Shown here in pieces: positions 1 through 6,624 of a stretch of DNA of 12,761 nt. This DNA is from Emergomyces orientalis (taxonomy: Eukaryota > Ascomycota > Eurotiomycetes > Onygenales > Ajellomycetaceae): assembly GCA_002110485.1 (NCBI GenBank), contig MOWL01000059.1, positions 1 through 12,761 on the forward strand, in the 5' to 3' direction. The notes beneath the pieces are model-generated. The model worked only from the letters and a program-made list of their open reading frames with translations. It was not told the origin of the DNA and ran no database searches. Made by a program: the position numbers and the translations under genes. How positions within the stretch are numbered: position 1 is the stretch's first letter; every line of letters begins with the position of its first letter.

Positions 1-443
1 GAGATGTCCAATGATAGAACTGTGACCACTGTGTCTGACTCCTCCCATGCTGTTCTAATTTGTGCTAGCAGTAGTGATACTGCTGTTTCGGTTGATCTGG
101 CCCGCCTAGCACCCATCTGTTGAGATGGCAGTAGATTGAGTGTTTCCGCTAGCCATCTGAGTTCCTGCGCGGTGGCTGATTCTATTATTTTTCCCATTGT
201 ATCCAGTAGAGCAATGGGCCTCCATGCCTCTGCCTTTTGATAATCCCCTTTTCCTGGTTTTTTCAGTACCACTGTTCGAGCGGTCTTGAATATCTCCAGG
301 TAGTGTTCCCATTCCCAGCATGCCAGTGTGAGCTCTGTCATAGCCTTTGTGAAGCTTGGTCCCAGCATTTTCAGAAATTCATTGGAGACTCCATTGATAC
401 CTGGTGCTTTGTTGCTTGGTAGATGTGCTATGAGCGCGGCCAT
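1..443 (-). pseudogene. LINE ORF2, reverse transcriptase fingers and start of palm (partial at window edge)
   Basis: From 443 down to the window edge one frame is fully open and reads as the N-terminal part of a LINE reverse transcriptase. Visible motifs are HLPSNKAPGINGVSNEFLK (RT0/RT1 with the APG-DG-like turn, here with Asn for the usual Asp), ARTVVLKKPGKGDY, the W-RPIALLDTMGK motif (RT2), LLPSQQMGARRARSTETAV, and VVTVLSLDI. The Asp encoded at 6-8 is the first catalytic metal ligand (motif A); the window ends two bases after the next codon. The YxDD motif is therefore not visible here. The frame differs from that of the linker, so a frameshift near 444-447 separates them. Confidence 0.8.
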
Positions 444-1035
444 TTTCTCCCTCTGTGATGCTTATTGTCTCTGTTGTTTCCAGTGGGTGTTCCGCCTCCT
501 CCATGTCCCTGTTGTCACTGACTAGTGGCAGGGGGAAGAACCTTTGTCTCAGAATCTTGGCTTTATCATCAAAGGAATTGACTGGTGGTAGATTTTCTCT
601 GCCTTCTACTATTAATGCTGGAATTCTTGGAGGTTGTGCATGCTCATTGCTGCTTTGACACCCCCATTTGGCCATCTTCCATAGTAGCTTGGGCTTGGAC
701 TCTGTGCTGTGCATTAGTTCTCTGAAACTGTTTGTTTTAGCCAGTTTAACCTCTCTGTTTCTCAGGGCTCGAGCTTTAATTATATCTGCTGCAGAGATGT
801 TTCTGTCTTTCTTGGCTTTTTTATATTGATTGACTGTCTCTGCTACTCGAGGGGACCACCATGACCAGCTGTGTTGACTGTAGTTTGAGACTTTGGCATG
901 TTTTGCTGCTAGATCTTCCACAAATTTGACAAGATATCTTGCATAGCTGTTTATCTGATCTTTTGAAGTCAGTGCCCTGGGCTTCTCAGTGTCTGGCAGT
1001 CCTGCGCTATCTGTTCCAGGCAGGAGTGATGCCAA
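444..1035 (-). pseudogene. LINE ORF2, linker between endonuclease and RT, frameshifted at both ends
   Basis: This stretch lies in a third frame relative to the endonuclease and RT parts. It holds the basic linker found in ORF2 of fungal LINEs: SWWSPRVAETVNQYKKAKK near 885-830, a run of Arg/Lys-rich helices, LLWKMAKW near 690-665, and FDDKAKILRQRFFPLP near 575-525 just before the RT. No stop occurs from 1035 to the end of recognisable sequence near 450. The frame then changes near the A-run at about 444-447 to the RT frame. The upstream change of frame is near 1000. The linker has no enzymatic role; it is listed because it proves continuity of ORF2. Confidence 0.7.
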
Positions 1036-1876
1036 GTGCGTCTTTTTCTGCTGCTATATAATGCTTTTAGCTCAAGAGTAGTTGCAATTGGCATGTGATC
1101 TGATGCCATATTTGCTTCATGTTCTAGCTTGCAGCTGATCATTTGACTGTGTAGACCAGCAGACAAAAAGATTAGATTCACTGTGGTGCCCTGACTTTCT
1201 CTATCTTGCCAGGTGATCGTGCCTTCTGGAGTTGCTAGATGTAGATTCAAGACACTGATTGAGCATTGAGTTCCCAGGCCATGGCAAAGTTTTCTCTGAC
1301 CCTGCTACCTCCCCAGAGAGTGTGATGTACATTAAAGTCTCCAATCACTATAACATCTGCTTGATACGTGTTTATTTGGAGTTTCCTGCGCGCCTGATGC
1401 TCCCTCTGCACTCTCAGTTGTTGCTTGATGCGCATTTTCCTGGTTTATTCGCGCTTCTAGCATTCTATCCGCTTCTTCAACCACCGCTTGGAGCTGATGA
1501 ATGGGTGAGTCTGGTGGCATGATTGTGTAGCTTCCTGGTGGTGACGCGTACATGTTGATGATATTGATAGGCCCACTCTCTGTCAACAGAGTAAGTACCA
1601 GTATATGAGTGGATATTGTGCTCACTCTTCAGATCTTGACTGCAATTCTCTTGTTAATTAGAAAGCACACCTTCATGTCCTTCTGCTTCATGCCTGCTTG
1701 CCAGAATCCACAGTGGCTGGACAGTGTGTGCCTGTTTTAGAGTGTTTTTGTATCCAGGGCTCTTGTATTGCAATCACATCATAGTTTAATGCCGTTTCGG
1801 GCTTTGCCAAAAGAGGTCCCATAACCTTGTTTGACTTATGCACATTGTATTGTAAAATGACTAGTCTGTTCTTCAT
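969..1876 (-). pseudogene. LINE ORF2, endonuclease domain, frameshifted
   Basis: This is the apurinic-type (exonuclease/endonuclease/phosphatase) domain that nicks target DNA. It starts at ATG 1876, about 100 bases after the ORF1 stop. Motifs are present but in different frames: QYNVHKS and IQEPW (Asn and Glu of the active site) lie in 1876-1688; VCFLINKRI and INIINMYA lie in a second frame down to about 1350; VIVIGDFNVHHTLWGG returns to the first frame near 1360-1300; NLIFLSAGL and the SDHMPIAT motif (Asp-His) are in the second frame again, ending at 969. At least three indels (near 1700, 1400 and 1250) are needed to join them. A TGA at 1629-1631 stands where related proteins have Trp (IAVKI-stop-RV). 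All catalytic residues survive, so decay is recent, or some indels are sequencing errors. Confidence 0.8.
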
Positions 1877-1974
1877 GATTCATTCATGTGATTATTCTGC
1901 GAGCTGCTGTTCTGTGTTGATGTCTCCAGTGTTACTGGACCACTTGCTGCTTGAATGAAGCTTGTCATAGCTCC

Positions 1975-3258
1975 TCATTGTTGTGCTCCTGCTCTTGATA
2001 CATTCATTGGTCTTCCTGCTCTTTGTGGGGGTTCTATGAAGTCCTCATTCAGAGGCCTGTTCTGTTTGCGTGGAAAGCTAAATCCATCTGCATCTGGTGC
2101 TCTTATATTGAAGCGCTTGAAGTGTTCAATCAGTGTCTCTTTAGCACTTTTGGCTTTCAGTCTTCTCTCTGGGCAGTTTGAGTGCCATGCTGCATGACTA
2201 TCACCACAGTTACTGCACTTGGGTCTGCTGCCTTCTGCTGCTCCTTTGCAGGCCTTGTCATCATGATCTTTTTGTGCACAGTGACCACAGGTTTCCTCTC
2301 TTCTGCAGAAGCGAGCTATATGTCCATACTGTTGACACTTGTAGCATCGTGTGACCCTGGCCTCTCTGTGAAATATTTCAACTGTGCAATATTCATTGCC
2401 TAGAACGAGTCCATTGTCCACCAGTGCATTGGCCTGGTGAGGTGCAGCAACATTGATGATTATACTGCCATGTGATTTCTGTTGTCTAATCATCATTTTG
2501 TCCACCTTGTGTATCAGTGTCTTGCAGTGTAGTGCTGTATTCTGCTTGTAGATGCTCTCAATGGCGTACTCAGAGCTGCTCCAGTCAATGGCTTTCATAG
2601 GAGCATCTTTGACTAGTACTGCATACATCTCCCGCTTCATGCGCGCTTTGTCTCCCCATTCACGCGTCCAGCTATCATCTGCTGCGAGCTCTGCCTTGAT
2701 GTCCTGTGTGTCCATCATCAAAATCACGTCTCCGCTTGGCATGTGCCTTGCTGTCATCACTTTGCTCTTGATTATCTCTTTGATGGCCTCATTCGCTCGT
2801 TTAACAATCATTTCTGGTGTGCGTTCTGTCTCTGGCATAGCATTGCAGCTTTGTTGAGTAATGACTACCTCTCGCAGTGTTCTGGTTGGTATGGTTTTAA
2901 CTGTTGTCTCCCCTCTGACTGCTATTGCTGCCCATGAGAGTGCTCTGTTGAGCTTGTCTCACAATTTCTGCTGTTTTGATGTGTCAATTGCGCGTTTCAT
3001 TCTCTTCAGAAGCTGGTCACACAGTTCCATCTTCACTCCTCACACTGCTTTCAATATCTTCTGTAAATACTCTTTATCTTTGTTATTCACTTTCTCATTC
3101 TTCTCTCCCTCTTCAAGGATCACAGCTAGTGTTTGAATTGCTGTTGTTAAGCTGTTTGTCTTTGTTTTCTGTGTCGCAGAGTTTTTCGTCTCCGGCACGC
3201 GTCGAGCCTCGCGCATGCCATCTTCCACCATAACCACCTCCCCCACATCCAATGCCAT
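1975..3258 (-). pseudogene. LINE ORF1 (gag-like, three zinc knuckles), two in-frame TGA
   Basis: A nucleic-acid-binding ORF1 protein that would package the LINE RNA. One frame runs from ATG 3258 to the stop at 1975, broken only by TGA at 3040-3042 and TGA at 2959-2961; the protein-like sequence continues through both, so they are point mutations and not ends of separate genes. The N-terminal third is charged and rich in Lys, Glu and Thr. The middle (about 2800-2380) carries the part that precedes the knuckles in ORF1 proteins of this group, with SWTREWGDKARM near 2660. Three knuckles follow at 2305-2346, 2248-2289 and 2173-2217. The two TGA codons lie in the contexts AV-stop-GV and KL-stop-DK; CGA (Arg) to TGA by loss of a CpG cytosine is a simple explanation but is inferred. 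ORF2 begins about 100 bases downstream. Confidence 0.8.
2173..2346 (-). other. Array of three CCHC zinc knuckles in LINE ORF1
   Basis: Knuckle 1 (2305-2346) is C-x2-C-x4-H-x4-C (CYKCQQYGHIARFC). Knuckle 2 (2248-2289) is C-x2-C-x4-H-x4-C (CGHCAQKDHDDKAC). Knuckle 3 (2173-2217) has the spacing C-x2-C-x3-H-x6-C. Three knuckles in this order at the C-terminal side of ORF1 are typical of I/Jockey/Tad-type LINEs. All metal ligands are present. Confidence 0.85.
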
Positions 3259-3618
3259 TATAATGATGTGTAAAGAATGCCTGATGCTCTCTTTCTATTC
3301 TTAATAGTGTTTTTCCCGCGTGTTTAATTGTTTTTCAAGTTTTATATGAAAAATTGAAGTGTTTGATTTCTCTTTTTCAATTTAAAAAGCTTCTCAAAAT
3401 TTCTGCTTGAAATAGGCCCCACCTCAAATCAAGATTGTATTCCTGAAATATCGATATGAATTAATACTGAATAGATTTCCTTTTCTATTCAAATTAATCT
3501 CATATATTTTACTAGATAGCTCTTAATAAATATAATTTATTAAGTCACACAGATGAGTATGCAAATGAAGAATCAACAGACTAAATCTGTACTATTTTCT
3601 TATATAATAATATATATA
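3259..3618. other. AT-rich stretch without a gene, between two LINEs
   Basis: No coding sequence is recognisable on either strand. The first 50 or so bases upstream of the LINE ORF1 ATG are of mixed composition and could be LINE 5' UTR. From about 3320 on the sequence is AT-rich. I looked here for the missing end of the gypsy integrase or its 3' LTR and did not see either. A perfect hairpin lies at 3522-3544. The right end passes into the TA/TAA repeat of the next LINE. Confidence 0.6.
3522..3544. repeat. Perfect inverted repeat, 10-base arms, 3-base loop
   Basis: CTTAATAAAT at 3522-3531 pairs with ATTTATTAAG at 3535-3544 around ATA. It is all but pure AT, so chance is a fair explanation. 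It lies outside any element that I can bound. Confidence 0.6.
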
Positions 3619-3637
3619 TATTATTATTATTATTATT
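3601..3637 (-). repeat. TA / TAA microsatellite forming the tail of the left LINE copy
   Basis: On the minus strand the LINE 3' UTR ends in ATGGAAGAA and passes into six or so TAA units (about 3619-3637), then TA units. Some I/Tad-group LINEs end in short simple repeats instead of poly-A. The plus-strand copy of this family has the same ATGGAAGAA end but a poly-A tail, so tail type differs within the family here. Confidence 0.75.
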
Positions 3638-3679
3638 CTTCCATTATAGATATATGCAGTCAGGGACTATGATATCTAT

Positions 3680-3700
3680 CTGAGACTCAAAGAGTCTCAG
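3680..3700 (-). other. 3' UTR hairpin of the left LINE copy (9-bp stem, 3-base loop)
   Basis: CTGAGACTC at 3680-3688 pairs perfectly with GAGTCTCAG at 3692-3700 around three bases. It lies about 45 bases before the ATGGAAGAA 3' end. The other copy has a hairpin at the same place, also with a 3-base loop. LINE reverse transcriptases of some families recognise a 3' stem-loop, so this is a candidate RT-binding element; that role is inferred. Confidence 0.75.
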
Positions 3701-3972
3701 GATTTTTCTAACTTTAAAACTAATTAATATACATTTTTTCTTCAAACAAATAGCACTTGCAATACTTGAATTCCAGCCCAGAATAGTCAGCAAATTGATT
3801 TTTCTTTTTTTTTTATATTTATTTATAAATATTTTTGAAGATTATTTATATTCTCTTTTTTTCATATAATTTTCAAGTGATTACAAAGAAAATAAATTAA
3901 TGATAGACAAAATAACTCATGACATGAATACAAAGAAAATAAAAGACAGACTCTAACACAAAAGAAATAGTG

Positions 3973-3990
3973 AGATATTATATAATATCT
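3973..3990. repeat. 18-base perfect palindrome just past the left ORF2 stop
   Basis: AGATATTAT joined to ATAATATCT with no spacer, 30 bases after the TGA at 4021-4023 on the minus strand. The other copy also has an inverted repeat directly after its ORF2 stop (9-base arms at 5821-5829 and 5843-5851), of different sequence. Both are almost pure AT, so chance cannot be excluded. Confidence 0.6.
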
Positions 3991-4020
3991 AGCAGTTTTT
4001 ATAAAGAATATTTCAGATTC

Positions 4021-4785
4021 TCATTCATTTATATTTTCATCTTTGAAATAGAATTGATTTCTAGTAGCTATTTGAGTTTCATTGAGAAAATCAATTAAAT
4101 ATTGACTGTCTATTTCAGTTGAAAATAGTAGTTTCATATTCATTTCTCTCAGCTTATATTTATATCTCAGTTCAGCTCTAAGTTCTTGATTTAATGAGCA
4201 ATTCATTAAAATATGTTCTGGATCTTCAAGAGAGTCACAATATTCACAATTTTCACTTTCAATATCAGATATTCTTTTCAAATAAGATTTGAAATAGTCA
4301 TGATCTAATTTCAATTGAATGATTGAGGAGAAAAGCTTCTTCTTGCACTTAATAGAGCATGATTTTCATTTAGGTTTAGTTTCAAATCTAAGATAGTGAG
4401 GACTTTTTCTTTGTTTTTTCCATATTTTATGCCATTTTTCTAAGCAATTCTCTTTTATCTTTCTTTTAATAAAAGACCATGAAACTATTTTTGAACTTAC
4501 AATATTTAGTTCTGTTCCTTTCTTTGCTGCTTCATCAGCAAGCTCATTTCCATGTATATTTATATGAGCAGGAACCCAGCTCAGATATATCTTTGTCTTA
4601 TATTTTAATTGAATTCTTTTCAAAGCTGCTTGACTATCTGAAAAAATTCATGCTTCTTTCATATCTTTTCTTTTTGAAGCTTTTATTTCTATCAGTTTAA
4701 AAGCTTTCATAATAGCATATAATTCAGCATCAAATACTTCACATTCATTTCCAATATTTCATGAATCTGATGTACTTCCTCATTT
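4021..4785 (-). pseudogene. LINE ORF2 C-terminus (RNase H and CCHC tail), left copy, four TGA at Trp positions
   Basis: One frame runs for about 254 codons with no TAA or TAG but with TGA at 4780-4782, 4759-4761, 4648-4650 and 4366-4368. The RNase H part shows EVFDAELYAI (catalytic Glu), FSDSQAAL (Asp) and WVPAHINIHGNELADEAAK (final His/Asp region). The tail has a CCHC motif, CEYCDSLEDPEHILMNC, with spacing C-x2-C-x7-H-x4-C, typical of the C-terminus of fungal LINE ORF2. At three of the four TGA codons the other copy also has TGA; TGG is kept at four other Trp positions. Against the other copy it lacks about 22 codons between AALKR and WVPAH, in frame. The N-terminal RNase H Asp and the RT are missing by truncation. 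The last stop, TGA 4021-4023, may also be a changed Trp codon, as 52 more codons follow before the next stop. Confidence 0.8.
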
Positions 4786-4789
4786 AAAT

Positions 4790-5824
4790 GTGGAAGAATT
4801 AGATTTTGAACAACTATATCCATGGAAAAAGTCTCTGAATTCATTGATTGATATAGATATTAGTGAATTATCTAAAGAAAATGAGCAAGAAAGACATTTA
4901 AAGCAGCTTGAAATTATAAATTATGCTCTGATTATCTATACTGATGAATCAAAAAATGATACTTCAAATAATCTGGGAGCTGGCATAGTATATACAAGAA
5001 ACAAAGATATATACTTCATCAATTCATGAAATCTGGGTCAAGAAATGGAAGTATTTGATGCAGAAGTATATGCAATAATGCAAGCATTTAAAATGACAAT
5101 GAGTCAATTGACAAGAAATTCAGATATCAATGAGATATGAATTTATTCAGACAGTCAAGCAGCTTTGAAAAGATTTCAAAAAAACAAGATTCAAGAAAAT
5201 TAAATACATATTGAAACTGTATATCAATTGATTAAAAGAATAAGAAAATTAAAAGATATACAAATTCATTTGCACTGGGTCCCAGCTCATATGAATATAA
5301 AAGGAAATGAACTAGCTGATGAAGCTGCAAAAAAGAGCACAGAAATTGAGTTAGTGAAAAAACAGAAAATATCTTGAACATTTATAAAAAGAAAAGTAAA
5401 AGAGAAATGCTTAAAAGATTGAAATTTAAATTGAGAAACTCAAAAACAAAAACTAAGTATCAAATACTTGGTTTTTGAAACAAAACCAAAGTGAAAAGCA
5501 TGCTCTATTAAATGCAAAAAGAAAATCTTTTCTTCAATAATTCAATTGAAGCTTGATCATGGATACTTTGACTTCTATTTTAAGAAATTTGGAATTGAGA
5601 GACCTCAAAACTGTGATATATATAATTATTTGAAAGATTCAGAACATTTATTGATAAATTGCTTAAAAAACTCTGTTATTAGAAATGATTTGAAAAGAAA
5701 ATATGATATAGATTAAATAAATATGAGATTTCTGTTTCAAACTGAAACAGATATCAAATATTTAATAAATTATATCATAGAAACAGATATTGCAACAAGA
5801 AAAAAACAACAACTAGATATATAA
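4790..5824 (+). pseudogene. LINE ORF2 C-terminus (linker, RNase H, CCHC tail), right copy, six TGA and two TAA
   Basis: The frame is recognisable from about 4790, where the first codon is GTG and not a start, to the stop pair at 5822. It begins in the linker before RNase H (LYPWKKSLNSLIDIDIS), then has IIYTDESKN (first catalytic Asp), EVFDAEVYAI (Glu), YSDSQAAL (Asp) and WVPAHMNIKGNELADEAAK. The CCHC tail reads CDIYNYLKDSEHLLINC: the second Cys has become Tyr (codon 5621-5623), a G-to-A change that would break metal binding. TGA occurs at 5027, 5138, 5375, 5420, 5432 and 5492, all at positions that align with Trp or where the other copy has Trp or TGA. TAA occurs at 5201 and 5714. TGG is kept in WVPAH and in the PWKK of the linker. 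This copy retains the four RNase H catalytic residues. Confidence 0.8.
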
Positions 5825-6060
5825 TAAATATAATTTAAATCAATTTATTATAAATATTCTTTGAGAAATTTTCTATGTTAGTTCATTCTTTTAATTTTCT
5901 TTGTATTATCTTCAACTTTGAGTTTATTTTTAAAAAAATGTCTTAGTATTAAATTGTATCATTTTTTATTTTTGAATGTGTCTCTTATTCTGGGCTGGAA
6001 TTACTGTAATGGCAAGTGACAAGAAGTTACATGTATTTAGATATAGTTTACATGATAAAT

Positions 6061-6075
6061 CCTAGTAATACTAGG
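6061..6075 (+). other. 3' UTR hairpin of the right LINE copy (6-bp stem, 3-base loop)
   Basis: CCTAGT at 6061-6066 pairs perfectly with ACTAGG at 6070-6075 around AAT. It follows AAAT, as does the hairpin of the left copy, and lies about 40 bases before the ATGGAAGAA end. Stem sequence and length differ from the left copy while position and loop size agree. Confidence 0.7.
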
Positions 6076-6115
6076 TGGGCATCATAATCACTGATTGCAT
6101 ATGCCTTAATGGAAG

Positions 6116-6135
6116 AAAAAAAAAAAAAAAAAAAA
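6116..6135 (+). repeat. Poly-A tail of the right LINE copy (20 A)
   Basis: An uninterrupted run of 20 A directly follows GGAAG at the 3' end of the LINE and directly precedes the gypsy integrase sequence. It marks the 3' boundary of the insertion to the base. An intact A20 suggests that this insertion is not very old, or that the run is kept up by slippage. Confidence 0.85.
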
Positions 6136-6624
6136 TATCAAATCAGCACAGAATTGCACTGTCTGCCAGGGAAGTGTTTGCCAAGTTGGAACATAAAGCT
6201 CTATTGGAAGGATAGCATCGTAGCCATATTGCAGGCGGAACGGGGTTTCACCAGTAGATTGCCAAATGGTGACACAATCTGCCCATAGCACAGAATGGAA
6301 ATGATTAACCCAGCTTCTTCCATCTGCAGCTAGCTTTGAAAGTGCATCGGATATCGGGCGGTGACCGCGTTCGACCATGCCATTAGCCTTCGCATTGTAT
6401 GGTGAGATGGTTATTTGATTAACATGATATTTAATGATGAGAATCTTAGTTCATTTTTAATTCTTCAGCTCATCATCACACACTAATTTCTGAAAGCAGC
6501 TGTGTTGACAAATGATATTCTCATAGATGAATTGCGCCACATTCTCAGCTGTTCCATGAGCGAGAGGGCGGCCTTCCACCCAGCCAGTGAGATTATTATG
6601 AGCAATAACAGCACATCACTTGCC
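6136..6624 (-). pseudogene. gypsy integrase core, four in-frame stops, cut by LINE
   Basis: This continues the pol frame past TGA 6625. Further stops in the same frame are TGA 6616-6618, TAA 6457-6459 and TGA 6451-6453. Homology is clear throughout: TGWVEGRPLAHGTAENV near 6595-6545, then VCDDELKN with the second catalytic Asp at 6475-6477, then NAKANGMVERGHRPISDAL with the catalytic Glu at 6370-6372, and TGETPFRLQYGYDAILPIEL near 6250-6195. The usual D-x-G-x-E-x motif has become D-D-E-L-K-N, which can be explained by G:C to A:T changes only. The bases 6410-6465 are notably AT-rich against the rest of pol. The reading frame ends at 6136, where the LINE A-tail begins. Confidence 0.85.

Larger units (their letters stand above)
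1..3258 (-). mobile_element. LINE retrotransposon (Tad1/I type), 5' part, running off the left edge
   Basis: Read on the minus strand, this is the 5' part of a non-LTR retrotransposon: an ORF1 with three zinc knuckles, then an ORF2 with an endonuclease, a linker and the first part of a reverse transcriptase. The window ends at the first catalytic Asp of the RT, so the rest of the RT, any RNase H and the 3' end lie to the left. Base composition is near balanced and tryptophan is mostly TGG, unlike the AT-rich LINE copies to the right, so this looks like a different family or a younger insertion. The 5' end is set at the ORF1 ATG; any 5' UTR in 3259-3600 cannot be told from flank. Frameshifts and TGA codons show the copy cannot make its proteins as read. 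Confidence 0.85.
3619..4785 (-). mobile_element. AT-rich LINE, left copy, 5'-truncated
   Basis: The minus strand carries the C-terminal part of a LINE ORF2 (4785-4021), then a 3' UTR of about 380 bases and a TAA-repeat tail. It is the same family as the plus-strand copy at 4786-6135: the proteins align across RNase H and the CCHC tail, and both UTRs hold the same 17-base block (3769-3785 here, 5986-6002 there, inverted) and the same ATGGAAGAA end. The 5' end is lost; the junction with the other copy is near 4780-4790. Codon third positions are strongly A/T. Confidence 0.8.
4786..6135 (+). mobile_element. AT-rich LINE, right copy, 5'-truncated, inserted in the gypsy integrase
   Basis: The plus strand carries the C-terminal part of ORF2 (to the TAA at 5822-5824), a 3' UTR of about 290 bases with the family's 17-base block at 5986-6002, a hairpin at 6061-6075, the end ATGGAAGAA and a run of 20 A. 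Directly after the A-run the minus-strand gypsy integrase frame begins, so this LINE inserted into the gypsy element. The 5' end abuts the left copy head to head near 4785. A target-site duplication could not be identified because the 5' flank is the other LINE. Confidence 0.8.

Noticed and set aside
3259..3618. Missing integrase C-terminus or 3' LTR of the gypsy element
   Set aside because: No match to the LTR ends and no integrase-like translation could be found on either strand.
4790..5029. A 79-residue open frame beginning with GTG, as a separate small gene
   Set aside because: It is the linker and start of RNase H of the right LINE copy; the GTG is not a eukaryotic start and homology continues past the TGA.
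3259..6135. Mitochondrial DNA, as an explanation for TGA as Trp and high AT
   Set aside because: The sequence is a LINE with RNase H, a 3' UTR and a poly-A tail, inserted in a nuclear-type LTR element; none of the usual mitochondrial genes is seen.
3619..6135. Twin-priming inversion of one LINE insertion
   Set aside because: Both halves contain the same 3' region and their own tails, and they are diverged; twin priming gives two different parts of one copy.
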